NCBI GenBank assembly: GCA_003546025.1
Contig: QPKB01000004.1
Coordinates: 19,696,570 to 19,760,569 of the forward strand
Direction of reading: 5' to 3'
Source of the DNA: Camphora micrantha
Taxonomy: Eukaryota > Streptophyta > Magnoliopsida > Laurales > Lauraceae
Length of the DNA: 64,000 bases
The translations under genes were made by a program, and so were the position numbers. This document shows positions 36,973 through 50,474 of the stretch, one piece after another (positions within the stretch are counted from its first letter, which is position 1; every line of letters begins with the position of its first letter). Under the pieces are notes generated by a model. It saw nothing but the letters and a program-made list of their open reading frames with translations, did no database searches and was not told where the DNA came from.

Positions 36973-39424
36973 AGAAGGAAATGTGAGAAATGTGCTTTTA
37001 TTGACATGCATCCGGGTCGTCTACTCACTACTGTTTGTGCTGTGTAGAGCTGTTTATTTATTTTCAAAATACATGACGAGAGTTCTTGCCGCCCACTCAT
37101 ACTATGATAAAATTTAAAGGAAGTAAGATGTGATTTGTCCAATCTAAGGTCATAAAATTGATTGATAAAAATATCATATTTTACCCAATGTATTTCATTA
37201 TTTTAGACCAGACAAACTAAAAACAGCTGATAAACTTGATATAGGGAAAAAAGAGAGCGGGGTTGGGGATGAATAGTTTCTAAGATCCTCTTGCATCTGG
37301 TGGAGCTGTTGATGGATCTACTGCCTAGCCAGATAGATTTAAAAAAAAAAAAATGGCTATTATTTATTAGTCTTTATGATTTGTTTGAGCAGTGATAGGA
37401 TTTCATGCACTGCGGATTTTATCTTCACAAGAGAGGGATCTTGCATTCACCCTCTCATAAGAAATCAAAATCCTCTCTAAATTCCATTTTCACAAAAAAC
37501 GTTGTATAATATCAAACATTTGAATAGTGGGTTCTCCAAAAAATAAAATAAGTTTTCTCTTTATAACGAAGTCCTCTCGCGACATTGGTGTACAAGCCGC
37601 AAACCACAACACCAGAGTCCACCTTGGCAAGGTGAAAATTCCGGATCCTCACTAGTGAAGGAAAAAAAATACAAAAAGATAGTTTTCTTCACAGAATACT
37701 CACTAGCACCATTGTTATCGTATTTCCGAGACAATTGCATTGCACAAACACGTCCCAAAGTTATAGTTTTTTTATCATTTAGTGCCATATGAGAGTAATT
37801 GTTTGTCTTTTTTCACAAAAAGAAGAGGGTTTTTTTTTTTGTAATTTAGTACTTTTACTTTTGACTTGTCTTTTATTCTTTTCGCTTAAATGGACTCTTT
37901 ATTTCACTTCATTACATAAGTAAATTACCAAACAACCCCTTAAGATAAGTGTTCATAAGAGTTGGTTTTGTGAGCCAATTAGTGTAGCAGTCCTTGGCCT
38001 AATGCACCAACCAACCAAAACCCAACAAAGTAACTCAGTTTGTGTTGATCACCTGTACTTTTCAGTTAACATTTTTAACCAAATTAACAAATGAGTAGTG
38101 TTTGAATCGACTCCGTTCATGCTATTCAACTCATTAAATCTGATACGGCCCAAACCAATTCTACTATCATCCACCAAGAGAACCTGAACCTGACTTTTAA
38201 TTAGGGTTCGGCTGATTTTTTTTTTTTTTTGTTTGCTATCCGAGGGTTCCCGACTCTTTGGGTTAGACAAATCTAAAGATGTCAAACAGCCCGGCAAGGC
38301 CTGCTCCAGCCTTGGCCCGCCCTTGCCATGCCGGCCCGACCCACTGGCACGGCCCGCCATGGGCCGGGCCGGGCTAGGCGGGCCTCTTTTAAATTTTTTT
38401 TTTCCTTTTTTTTATCAGTATTTAAAAAAAAATAGAACACAGTGCTCAGTTTTGATAATATATAAAAAAAAAATAACTACTACTTTTGTTGATAAGCCTC
38501 TCACCGCACTTCATATCACAAGCCTTGATACTGATTATAACATGATAGTTTTGAACAGAGCTAAGCCTGGTATTCAGCATATTTTGAGGTGCGGGTTGGG
38601 CTTTCATCCAAGACTATATTTTTCAATTGAATATTTATGTGATAAATTTCCTACGACACAATAAGAAAGTGAAGTTCGGCTGGGTAAATAAGGAAGCTGG
38701 GTAAACAACCCTGTGTCCCGAAGGTGAGGTTCGGCTGACCCTTTTAACTTTCAAAAGCTGTAGACGCTTTTAAGTTTTAACTTTCAGGGACAAGTTTGTC
38801 TTGAGCCTATCTATAGGTTACCCACCGTGCTCAATTTGACCCAAACCTCAATGCATAAAGTTATGTGAGTGTCAACATATTTGTGGTAGAACCTCAATCT
38901 AGTGACCCAAGATGGATAACCCATTCCAATTCTAGGTAAAGTTAGGTGGCCTAAGATTACTTGACTGATTTTATTTTTATTATTTATCTATTTTTTTGGT
39001 TGGCTTCACTTGCAACACAGCTGCCCACAATAGAAACAACATTTTATCCAGGCCTGCAATTGTGTCTTCGAAGTTTGAACTCATCTTCAACAAATGATAA
39101 TGTACTAAAAATCTGAACTTAGATATCTCCACAAATGCTATGAGAAAGCTATAAATTGCCTTCAATTCTTTGCAACAAATATATCAACTCAGATAATAAT
39201 TTCCTCTGTACAAATGAGCAACACATACGTGCATATTCCTAGCAAGCTAATAAAAACTGTACATCGCCTTCTCTTGCTACAACCAATGAAGATAAAACAG
39301 CAGATGAAGCCCCCAGGTGTGGATGGGGATAATGGCACCTCAACTTGGCTGACGGCGGGTGTCCTAAAACCCATAGAATTCATCCCAAGGTCTGAAGAAG
39401 CTCCCAATGTTCCGAATCCTTACC
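36973..39424. other. Spacer between the EPFL and CoA-carrier genes
   Basis: No gene is supported. At 38270-38390 a GC-rich patch (AAAGATGTCAAACAGCCCGG, then GGCCGGGCCGGGCTAGG) looks like half of a hAT-type element, since GATGTCAAAC ends are common in that group. No matching inverted end was found. T- and A-tracts occur at 37331-37342, 38217-38230 and 38395-38412. The right end holds the CoA-carrier 3' UTR. Confidence 0.45.
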
Positions 39425-42400
39425 TCATGCAGAAGCAAACCGAGTCTTCTCTCGAGGTGGTACTCTTAGCCAAGACTTCATCATGTCATATGCAGTGAAC
39501 CCAATGGCTACTGAAGGAACAATCTACAGAGTTACGCCCTCAATTAGATGCTCACATATTTGATAAATAAAAAGCAGCTCTACTCAACAATGACAGCCAT
39601 CCTTCAGAATACACATGGAATCAGATTGCAAAAATCATTGCTTACTCTTTGCGTGTGTTTAGCCATTAGTTCAGAAATATTATTTTATTTTTTTTAAATG
39701 AGTTTTGTGTTAAGTCATTAGTGCAGAAATATTTTTTAAAACTGAGTTCAATGCATGTCATAGGCTATGCACGATAGTAGATACCTGATAAAAAAAAATG
39801 ATACTAGATACCTGATGTTAGCATAAGTGCCATTTTGCCGGCAATGTATGATGGAAAGACATTTCTTTTGCAACCATAGAAATAAATAATATAAGATAAA
39901 GGTCTAGAAATGGTAGAAACGAAAGAGTAGTGGAAGGCACATTTAACAGTAACAGAGTGTTAAAATTGAAATGTCAACAAAAGGAAGCAAGAAGCAGGTT
40001 CAGCTTTGAGGGAATGCAATTCCTACAAATAATTAATATAAAAATTAGTAAATACCTTTTTTTCTGAAATGGAGATTAATATTCACGTTTATTGTGCAGA
40101 GCATCTTGCTTCTTGTTGAAACATGGTCACAACCACGTAATGGTTTATGTGATGCATCTCCCTGATGTTTCAATCAATCATGTCGATATCATAAAATATG
40201 TTGCTGTGTGCCCTATTATGCATTTAAGGTGTGATACTCCCTGGTACTTGTCAGATTGCAAGTATAAACCCTCCGACAAACTCCATCAGGGTCTGAACTC
40301 TGAAGTATGGGTCGCGCACATGCAGAGGCCAAAAATTTCTCTAACCGACAATCCTAACCATATTGATCACCGAGAATTTATCCATTGAATGTGGATCATT
40401 GCTTTCACTTTAAGACCATCAATCGTCAGGCTACCAACTGGATGGTTAGGATCATTTAATCATATTAAGCTTTTGGCTTTGATCAGTTAGTCCAAGATAG
40501 GATCAGCAAATGAGCAGTCTGCTTTTCTAAACAAGCCCAACCATAACATTCTGGTCAAGTGATCCATAATGAAGCATCTAAAAGTATCACATTTGGATCC
40601 TGCAATTTCATACTATATGACCAGGGATATGGAGTACAGTTATGTCGCCTATATGAAACTGTAAGGCAGGGTCATTGCAGAGTTATTCGAGAACTTCACT
40701 CCTGAGATCGTTCAATGAGTGTCATTACAAATTCTACTGATCTCCAGTAAAATGAGAGACACTTTCAGTTATGTGATGGAAAGTTTTGTTTTGTTTTGTT
40801 TTAAAAAAAAAAAAAAAAGTAAAGATGGACACCGGACAGTGATCAGACCGAGCCTACTCTTATTACCTTGGCATAGTTAATGCTTAGACCAGCAAATAAC
40901 TGCCTCCATCCTTGACTACGAACAATGGTGGTAAGCCCTTGCACTGTGCTTCTGAATTCGGGATGACCTTGTTGAACTGATGATTGCAGACTCTGAACCA
41001 GACAGTATGAAACCAACAACATTTAGGAAGAGATAAGGTTGAGATAAACATGTTCAGTTCTTCATTCCAAAAGTGATTGTGATAAGACAAGGTATTTGGT
41101 AATCATACCTGCATCTGTCGCCTGACCACATCTAAGGGGTATGTGAAAGTTTGTCCAAACAGACCAGCTAAAGCTCCACAAGAGAGATGTGTTACAACAC
41201 ACTTTTCGTACTCTTCAGGAACATGGTGTTTGAGCTCCTCAAATATGTAAAATTTCAGACCAGCATAAGGGAGTATCCCAATCAATGTTGGACCTGGCAA
41301 AAGAATACTTTATGAAAAAGATGGTATCTCAAATTTGAAAAATAAAACGTCCCCAACAAACTGAAGTGACTGTTTCAAAACTGTGGTAGATGTGCTACAT
41401 GCTACGTAGTGAGTACCGACCCCTTGCTTAAAATATTATTTGATAATACCATTTCTCATAACCAATCACACTGCCAAAGATTTCAAAATTTCTCTTCAAA
41501 TATGTATACAAAACTTGCAACTAAGCTTTAAGGTCCCACTAACGGTCTAAGTGCATGCATTTGGGCTTGTCAAAGGACCAAGAGAAATGGGGTAATTCTT
41601 TATGCACTGAATGAGGACATTTCTTTTTTCATAGCTAAAAAACTAATCGGCAATTCATATGTAAAAAGCTTAGTCTCTTAATCAGAACATTTAACTATAA
41701 GCTCACAAGAAATAGGTCCTATGCTTTTACAGACATGTCCAAGCTTGCATCACTAAAAAACATGGCAACAAAATTTTGAGTTTTACTATATTTGTGCACG
41801 TAAGCCTAATCAAGCTTGAGCCTAAGAAAAAAAAAGGCCAAAATTGAATTTTGAGCGGGCTTGAGTACCTGAAACCAAAGCCTATCTGTTTGTTACCCTA
41901 TGCTCAGGTTTACATGTGCATGTCATTTTTGTTAAAACGATGTATAGCAATCACATACCTACTCCTCGATATAGTGCACGCACTCCACCTTCCATGTAAA
42001 CACTCCTAAAGACATCTTTTATCCCATTGTGAGCAGGTTGGGCATTAAGACCGCTCAAAGCATTCCCAAAACCTCCTCCTGAGCCTCTCACCTGAAAAAT
42101 CATAACAGAAAAGAAGTTCAATAAATGAGACATAACGTCCAAGTCAATCACCCAAAGAGTGAAAAGCCCAACACTGGCACCACATAAACTTCCATCAAGC
42201 TTAAGTAGATCCTGGAAGAAACCAGGGAAATGCACAATCACACTGCGCTGCATCTATCAATGCAGCACCTTGAGTATAAGTTAGAGTGACGGCAGCATGT
42301 TGTATCTGTGAGATGTTATCGAACCAAACCAAAAGCATACAAGAGAACACAGGGACATGCAGACGAGAGAGAGAAGTTGCAAGAGAATTGCTTATCTTTG

Positions 42401-45400
42401 TATTAACGAAGAATCTTTATATAACACAGTATTGCCTAAATTAGAGGATCTAATTACAAGATTACAGCCTTAACTAAAGAGATTAGTATCTATCTAATCT
42501 ATTGACAACTCATACAGGGGCTGACCCAGAACATGGGTCGAGCTGACCCATTAGGTCGGTTTGACCTGTTGGCCTATTTCTTTACACCCCCTCTCAAGCT
42601 TTGGATGGGAGAATGTGACCATCGAGAGCTTGGAAACGAGCTCCGAAAAACGAGATGCGGAGTGGCTTTTGGTGAAAAAATCTGCTATTTGAGCTGCTGA
42701 TGAAATCTGGAAGAGATGTATAGTACCACTCCGAACATGTTGACGAATGAAATGACAGTCAACTTCAAGATGTTTGGATCGTTCATGGAAGACATCATTT
42801 GTTGCCAGTTTCCATGCACTTTCACTGTCCGTAAAGAGAGGAGTAGATTTAGGAACTAAAACCCCCAAATCTCGAAGTAACCAGCGAAGCCAAATAATTT
42901 CAGTAGTAGTGTGAGATACCGCACGATATTCAGCTTCAGTGGACGATCGTGATACAACTTCTTGTTTCTTGCTCTTCCAAGAGATGAGAGAGGAGCCAAG
43001 AAAAATGGAGTAGCCTGTTGTAGAACGCCGATCATTGAAAAACTAGTCACAATAGCAAACTAGAGCTAAAAAATTCCAAGAATGAGTGCTAGGGGTCCCA
43101 CTGAAGGATCAGATGAAGAATCTCAGCACAGGAAACAACCAGATCCAAAACCGCAAGAAAATTTCAAAAAAATGGTCCAGGCGACCCTGATTTGGAGCAC
43201 AGATCTGATCTGTGGGCCCCACTGGATGATCAGCTGGATGATCAGATCACACAGTGATCTCTGTCTCAAAAATCCGAAACTCCTCTAGGTGGAATTTTGA
43301 TGAAAGCTTGAGAAACCACAAAACTGAACGGTCGTGATGAAAACTATTTGCACAAAGATGACAGGTGCAGATCAGATCAAATGGCCTACCTCAGATGAGC
43401 AAAAAATCTGGGAAAAATGTGTAGAATTCCAGGGAGTGATTGGCGACCAGGATATGAAGGTTTCGCTGAGCAAAGGTTGATCAACAGGTGGGCCACCCTT
43501 GATCACAGCAGACACAGTGCTTTTCACAGACGAAGTGCTTCTCACAGATGAATGGAATTGTCGCAGGGCTTCTCTTATGCTTGAATGGACAGACGATTAG
43601 GCTCTGATACCATGTGAGATGTTATCGAACCAAACCAAAAGCATACAAGAGAACACAGGGACATGCAGACGAGAGAGAGAAGTTGCAAGAGAATTGCTTA
43701 TCTTTGTATTAACGAAGAATCTTTATATAACACAGTATTGCCTAAATTAGAGGATCTAATTACAAGATTACAGCCTTAACTAAAGAGATTAGTATCTATC
43801 TAATCTATTGACAACTCATACAGGGGCTGACCCAGAACATGGGTCGAGCTGACCCATTAGGTCGGTTTGACCTGTTGGCCTATTTCTTTACAGTATCCAT
43901 AATGCTATGATATCTGATATAGCATATTGTAAATACAATTCAATTAATATAGTGTTATCTTTGGTTAGGGCATTGGTAGCATGTTGAGCCCATGATTATA
44001 TGATATCTGATACAGTATAATGCAAGTTTGGTTCTTTCTTTCAAAACACACAATTCTTGTTGTGATACTAAAGCATCACAAGTGATATCCGTATCCAATA
44101 TCTCAAAACACCAAGTTACATACCCAATCATCATATATATCTTTGTTAACTTAGTATACCTTTTTTTTTTTATTTAAAAGGTACTTTTACATGCATTAAC
44201 TTACATTCCTGAGAACTTAGGTGAATACATACATTACACAAGCATATCAACATGTGCCCACAGAAGTTGACATTAAAGATCTGTGCAAATTACCTGATAA
44301 GCAAGTTTTGTTCGTGCTAAATCTAATGGGTAAGTACACAAAACAGCTGTTCCTCCAGACGCTGAACCAGCTAAAAGATCAATGGCAGGTCCTGTTCCCA
44401 AGGAAGGATAGTTATTCAAAATCCAGCAGCGATATTGCTCATATGTCATATAGTGTAGTGCTGCATAAGGAATTATACGAATGACACTAGCACCATTTCC
44501 TCTGAAAGATAAGAATTAAAAACCAAAAAATATTGATAAAAAAAAGTAAGTAATCTGTCAAAGACAAGGAAAAAAAACATTTTCAAAAGAAATTATCTAA
44601 CTTCATTAGTTTCAAACTCACTTGTACAAGCCTAGAACACCCTCATGCTTCATCAACTTATTCAAAGACTGGAATGGCCCAAGAGAATGAAACCCCTCGG
44701 TTCTTGTCTGTAAATGTCAAAACCAAAGAAATAGAAAGAATTGACATGAATGTAATATATGCCACAACACTGCCAACCAATATCTAAGGGAAAACAAAGC
44801 CATGGCTAAGAAAAAATGGGGTTGAAGAAAACAATAACTACCTAAAATGTAACAGAGCAAATTAAAAATCATAATCAATAATATATCCAATAGTTACAAT
44901 CTTAAAAATGCATTGTATAACTTGTAAAGTTTTAAACTGATACTATGCTAAAGATCACTTGAAAAATGACCATGTTTAGATATCTAGAAGCTGGATTTTG
45001 GAAGCAACCTTATTAGCACATGACCAATAAAGTTGATAATATACGCAAAATAAAATACAAGAAAACGCATGCTACTACTATAGTCCATTAGCCTGAACCA
45101 GGACAACTGTTCAAGTGACACATAAAATCAAGTTGGAAATCTAAAGAAAAAGAAATTCCCTCATAACTGTAGTAGACCTTTACTTAGTAAGTACTATGAT
45201 AGTGTATGTTTCAATAAAAACCAAAAATCAACTAAAAAATAACAAGGTATGCTACTTCCTTGCAGGTGTGAGGACAGACATACAATTACAATTCCCACCC
45301 AAAATTATAAACCTAGGGCCTATTGATTTGATCTGTATTGAAATCATAGGAATTATAAGCACTGCCTTCCTATCAAAGAGGATAAAAGTGAAGGAGTTGA

Positions 45401-46608
45401 AGAACCACGTAAGGCCATCAAATTGTCTGTACTTGTATATAATCACCCATCACCTGATAAATCTAATCCAAGCAAGAAACCAATATCCATATTCACCGTA
45501 TATCATTCACTCCTTCGCCTATTTAATCTTCTTCTGCCAGAACCTACTTTACTGTTAATTCCAACTTCCAAGGAATCCAATACAAAGTATGCAAATGGGA
45601 CCTTAGGATATAATGACAACAATAAGCTCTCTAAACCAAAATGCCTTCCTTTTTTTTTTCTTTTCTTTTTCTTATTTCTTTTTTTCTTCTTCTTCTTTTT
45701 GTTTTTTTTTTTTTTTTTTTTTTTGTCAAATACAAAAAAATTGACAGAGAATTCTTCTATCAAGGGGGAGTAATCCATGACAATAGCCCCTTTTGGTGGA
45801 GGGATATTTGAAATGTGTCTGACAGTGGGTTTCTGGGAGGTGTATTCCCCTTCCTCCTTGGAGATTGCTGGATGTGGTAGACGAAGTGAAGGATCTTGGG
45901 AGGAACCTCAATGCTAATCTTTCTCAGATTAGGCGGTCTGCCAATGAGGTGGCAGACACTTTAGACAAGGAAGGAGTCCACCGTCAAAGTTTATTTGTCT
46001 TTCCCTCTAAGTTGTTGTGTTGGGTGTCTCTTGTTGTTGTTTTCTTCTCTTGGGCTCTTGTACTGTTAAGTTTCTCTATTATATTCTATGTTTCCATTTT
46101 TTTAAAAAAAAAATTAACAGAGAATCATGGGTGTCAGGAAATAAGGGAACCAACCATACAACCTTATTTCATCGCCTAAAACACTTCTGATTGCAGATTC
46201 TAATCTTTACCCTATATATGATTCAGCTATAACTCCAACAATACTATCAAAAACTAATCTACAAGCAATGGATGATAACTATGGTGATCAGAAATTGATG
46301 ATTAATCCCGTTGGCAATTCGGGTACATCCCAAAGCAGCATAAAAAAAAAAAAACCCACTACATTCCTACGAAGTAAAAGAAAAAAATTGATGAAATAAA
46401 GTATAATCAGAGTGACCTGCAAGAGTATCTTGGTCCTCTCCAATGGAGCAGTCGCAGTCTTTGCAAAGGCTCCAGCTGCACCTCCAGCAATCAGCTCCTT
46501 AACATAAACCGGCAAGCAATCAACGAAATAAGCCTCCCCACGAGCCGACGACCCATCAACCAATCCCGCCACATTCGTGGTCAGCATCGATCCTTGCGAA
46601 GAACCCAT
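39425..46608 (-). CDS. CoAc: Mitochondrial coenzyme-A carrier (CoAc type)
   Basis: CDS = complement(join(39425..39523, 40867..40992, 41109..41293, 41959..42091, 44294..44501, 44622..44707, 46417..46608)), 342 residues, all phases consistent. It has three repeats of the mitochondrial carrier fold, each with a P-x-D/E-x-x-K/R signature: PLERTK (55-60), PLDLAR (151-156) and PLDVVR (259-264). The start MGSSQGS, the block GNGASVIRIIPYAALHYMTY, GPTLIGILPYAGLKFYI and the end IVPSVAIGFTAYDMMKSW match plant CoAc1/CoAc2, inner-membrane proteins that import coenzyme A into mitochondria. A thylakoid ADP/ATP-type or adenine-nucleotide carrier is less likely. The intron between exons 3 and 4 holds a young copia derivative and the first intron holds a LINE fragment. 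Both sit well inside intron sequence and leave splice sites intact. Confidence 0.93.
42307..42586 (-). repeat. 3' LTR of the copia derivative
   Basis: 280 bp, same as 43613-43892. The CCCCCTCTC on its plus-strand right side is the polypurine tract read backwards. Confidence 0.95.
42587..43050 (-). pseudogene. Truncated copia RNase H
   Basis: On the minus strand the frame reads DRRSTTGYSIFLGSSLISWK, then a VSRSSTEAEYRAV block, a TDSESAWKLA block and a final IADFFTK block. These are the C-terminal RNase H landmarks of copia Pol. Upstream, a VCYCD remnant is followed by a stop where the DWAG motif should be. Everything from gag to reverse transcriptase is missing. Confidence 0.85.
43613..43892 (-). 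repeat. 5' LTR of the copia derivative
   Basis: 280 bp, followed in element orientation by the primer-binding site at about 43600-43612. Confidence 0.95.
45649..45724. repeat. Poly-pyrimidine (T-rich) low-complexity tract
   Basis: About 75 bp of T with scattered C and one G, ending in about 24 T. It lies in the first intron of the CoA-carrier gene, directly upstream of the LINE fragment. Confidence 0.9.
45753..46113 (+). mobile_element. 5'-truncated LINE retrotransposon fragment
   Basis: A frame at about 45840-46010 carries the end of a LINE-type RNase H (RVT_3): PWRLLDVVDEVKDL, then the typical IRRSANEVADTLDKEGV. A T-rich 3' UTR and an A-rich tail follow. Flanking TTGACAGAGAAT (45741-45752) and TTAACAGAGAAT (46114-46125) look like a target duplication with one mismatch. 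It lies in CoA-carrier intron 1, antisense to the gene. Confidence 0.75.
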
Positions 46609-48770
46609 CTCGAATCCCTCTCTCCCCCAACTAAAATCACCCAAAATCCGAACACCCCAAATCAAAACTATCTAAAAAGAAAAAAAAAAATCGAAGAACC
46701 CCAAATCACCCCGCCTGCAATTTGACGAACTCCTTATCCCATCGATCTCTGGGGAGGCAAAAGGAGAAGCCTTTCTGCTGAAAGTTAAGCAGAAATTGAA
46801 GGAGAGTGCTCAGAAACTGGTGGGGTTTCTTCGCACTGTGATCGAATCCGGAAGCGTTGAGATACATCAACAGAAGGAAAAAGATGGATGGGAATTGAAA
46901 GAGGGATGAGAGGCAAAGATCAGTTCCATGGGTTTAAGAGGATTTCGTGAGCACCCATTTGAAATCGAGAGAGTGAGAAGATGGCATGGAGGGTCGGAGA
47001 AATCGAAGGATGATAGACCTGGTTTTTCCCTCCTCGGCTCCTCCCTCCACCCCTTGGCGGCTTTTTCTTCCTTTCAGAAAGGTTTCTGGTTAAAACCATG
47101 AATCCCAATCTTCTTATAGTGTTCTAAAATAAAACAAAGGCAAGGGTCCACACTCCACACTTTTAAAACTGTCCCTACCACCCACGGCTAGGAGCCTTTT
47201 GTGGGTAGTTTATTATTTGGTAAGTTAAGATGAGCTGATTAAAGGACATGTGGCAGAGTAGTTAACCACAATATGAGAATCTACTATTTAAGTTTGTTCA
47301 ATCATTCTAAACCCTTCATAGGCCTCTAGAGTTAATTTAAAGGTTTGAATATATTATTTTTTGTTCTTTTATTTCAATAATTTAAAGGTTTTAGAATACA
47401 TTATTTATTTATTTTTCCTTTTATTTCAATTGAAGGACCGGGTCCGTTTAGATCAACATAAGAAATATGGGATTCCTAATATGTAGGTGAGTGATAGTGC
47501 GTGATGGATTTGGATTGATCATTAGGGGACTTCATGATTGTCTCCTTAGAAATGCCCCCTTCCTCTTTTGAAAAAAGCATTAAGAAGATTTTTCTTTTTT
47601 TCTTTTTTTAAATAGAGAGTAAAAACTCTAGTTTCTAAAAGATTGTAAATGAAGGTGCTTTCATCATTTTAAGAGAATTGGAAACAAATTAATAGGGTTG
47701 TTTTGAACGTACAGAAAACTTTTTGATATTTTTGAAATAACAAAGCTTTAGATATTAGTTCAAAAACAAGCAGAATAAATATTAAGGCATTAAAAAAAAA
47801 AAAACTTCCTTTATAACAAATACAAAAGATATTTAGGAAGAATAGAATATACAAAAATTCATAATTGTCCAATTGAAAAAGGTCGGCTAAGTGCCACTTT
47901 TAGCAGGAATGCAAAAGAGAAGTTAATATACTACAACCTAGTCAAAGAAGAGTCAAATCAAGATTTGCAAGAAGAGTAGATCATAAAGTGTTCTCATTCA
48001 TAAGGAGAGAGTGGAAAATACTATAGCTAAAATGTCTTCCAACAATAAGGAGGAAAGAACATATTTTAATGCAAAGTCCTCCATTATTGCTTAGCTAATT
48101 AAGGATACACTGAAGCATACATGGGTAGGTGAGTTCAAGAGCACTTGTAAAGTGCAAAAAGTAAAAACACATTGATACTTTAAGGGTTCTAATATAAAAA
48201 AACCTAATACACAAATGAGTAAGATGAGGGCATGCTATCTATTGTAATGGTCCATGTTAATAATACGAGCCAATTAGGATAATCTATATGTGTAACTCAT
48301 ATAAGCTTATATACGTCAGTACTATTGATATATACCAATATTGATGATAAGTTATGGCCTATTTGTTTACTTTGGATGTATAGAGATTTTTATGGTCAGA
48401 TAAGCTCCACGGGTTATTAAAAAGATGAAGGGGTGAAGAATATATTAGACAAGAAACTTTATTATGATTTGAATTACTATGATAATGGCTAGGTATTTAT
48501 TTCTTATTTTTCGATTGATTCGATTTCCATTAGGGCTGAGGTTATTTGATTGTTAGTTTTGTATACTCAACTTTGATTCGTCATTTTTACCCACCTTTAC
48601 ATATAAGGAGTGTTAGAATTCCTAGGATCTTAATTACTTGGAACAAACAAGTCCTTAATTTTTCGACTCAAAAGGAAACCACAAGGATATGGCTTATATG
48701 CCATAATTATATATTGAAGAATTCTTTCCATGATACTAATAATTGATTTTTTTCAGTTCTTTATACCAGT
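46609..48770. other. CoA-carrier 5' flank and AT-rich intergenic DNA
   Basis: 46610-47100 is GC-richer and presumably holds the leader and promoter. From 47200 the DNA is AT-rich spacer without a recognisable gene. Confidence 0.45.
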
Positions 48771-49249
48771 TGTAAGATTTGATGTGGTTTGCAATACAAA
48801 TCAAACCTATGGATCTTGATCTACGCATTAACAATGAATAATCTAAAATAATAAAAGAGTACATTGCGCTATGATCTTGATGATGAGCGGATCTCCTTTC
48901 TCAAATAGGGTTTTTCTCCTATCTCCGTTATCACCCACTCCAATATGTGTGAAGTTAATGGATACTTTTCAGATCTCGTAAGTTAAGAGAGAGGACCGGA
49001 ACACCATATATATAGATAAGCCCTAGAGAGATTTCTTCCCATCAAAGAAATCTAATAAAGGTAAGTTTTCTTTATTCCCTCAAATTAACCAACAAGAGTC
49101 CTATTTGATTGAGCTTACTAAAATTGAATCCAAGATAAACTTAGTAAAACCAAAAACTAATAAGGGAAAAGAAACTTAAATCAGTGAGCTTAAACTATGG
49201 GTCCCAACAGTGTTGCACATGTGGTCATGAGGACCACTCACGTCTAACA
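48771..49249 (-). repeat. Candidate 3' LTR of the decayed copia element
   Basis: On the minus strand it starts TGTTAGACGTG directly after the polypurine tract AAGTGGGAGAT. It contains a CTATATATATGG TATA box (about 49003-49014) and could end CAAATCTTACA at 48771. The left end is a guess. Confidence 0.5.
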
Positions 49250-49889
49250 ATCTCCCACTTAGTCTGAATGACCATAAATATGTGATCTCCAACTTGGTCA
49301 AAACGACCATATAAAAGCAATCCACCTTTTATGATATAATTTTGAAAAAGAACGAGTTAAAAAAAAATTTGACGCAACTTGGATTCAACTGATTTTAAAA
49401 CTCGCAACAAGTGGCCATTCATTTGTGAAAACAACTAAATCATTTTTGTTTATGCTAATTCTTATATACTGTAACTAAATGAAACCAAGAGTACGAGTCA
49501 TAACAGCCAAACATCAATTTTGCAACATAATTCCTTCCATGTACCACAACATTAGTAATTCCATTTAGTCAAGTCATAAATCGAGGAAAAGAATAGGAGT
49601 GGACTAAAAATTCTTATTTATTAGTCCAACTAAAATTTATCTTGCTTTTCAATAATGAATTACTTGTGTACAAAAAAATAAGCAAGAGAGCATAATCATT
49701 ATTAATGAAAATTGATAAACAAAAAATGTCTAAGTAAATAGCATAAATCCTTTTAACCATATACATTAAGGTAACACAATGAGATCCATTTCTCTAACAT
49801 GATCATTATAAGCCTCTGCCGGTAATGCTTTGGTCATAGGATCTGCAATCATGAGCTTTGTACTGTTTTACTCTATAGACACTAAACCA

Positions 49890-50165
49890 TCATGAACATT
49901 CTTTAACGATAATATATTTTATCTGAAAGTGTTTTGCAGCGCTAGAACTCTTAGCGTTGTTAGAGAAGCAAACATATGAGGTATTATCACAATAAATTTT
50001 CAGTGGCTTAGAAATGGAATCCATGATCTGAAGAAATAAAATTTCGCAGCCATATAGTTTGATTAGTGGTCTCAAAGCATACCACAAATTCTGCTTGAAA
50101 TGTCGAAGAAGCAGTTGTAGTCTGTTTAACACTTTTCCACGAAACAGACCCACCAGCAAGGAGAA
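49890..50165 (-). pseudogene. Copia RNase H remnant
   Basis: One frame gives AGGSVSWKSVKQTTTASSTF and, after a frameshift, another gives KPLKIYCDNTSYVCFSNN and AAKHFQIKYIIVKE. These are standard RNase H landmarks. Not functional. Confidence 0.75.
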
Positions 50166-50474
50166 AAATGTATCATGATGTAGATCTCCTTATATCTAGG
50201 CACCCAGCAAAATCTGATTCTGAATATCCAATCAGTTCCAAGTAATTAGATTTTCTATAAGTGAGTATATGTTTTTTAGTCCCTTATAAATATCGCATGA
50301 CCTTCTTTGTACTTTCCAATGTACCATACCAGGGTTAGACTGAGACCTTCCTAATATGCTAACTGCAAAACTGATGTCTGGACGAGTACAAATCTAAGCA
50401 TATAAAAGACTTCCTACAACAGAAGCATATGAAATATCTTGCATATGTTTTCTCTCGATGTCATTTCTTGGACA

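Larger units (their letters stand above)
42307..43892 (-). mobile_element. Internally deleted Ty1/copia retrotransposon with identical LTRs
   Basis: The two 280-bp LTRs look identical base for base (TGTGAGATG...TTTCTTTACA on the plus strand). Perfect 5-bp target duplications GTATC sit at 42302-42306 and 43893-43897. On the minus strand the 5' LTR (43613-43892) is followed by TGGTATCAGAGCC, the initiator-Met tRNA primer-binding site. The 3' LTR is preceded by a GAGAGGGGG polypurine tract. The 1026-bp interior keeps only a leader and the end of pol. It cannot move alone but has the cis signals to be mobilised by a relative. The host is an intron of the CoA-carrier gene. Confidence 0.93.

Noticed and set aside
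40092..40388. 98-codon plus-strand frame inside a CoA-carrier intron
   Set aside because: It lies wholly within a well-defined intron and shows no family motif or splice partners.
45423..45778. Frames with long Phe or Lys runs
   Set aside because: They come from the poly-pyrimidine tract in intron 1 of the CoA-carrier gene.
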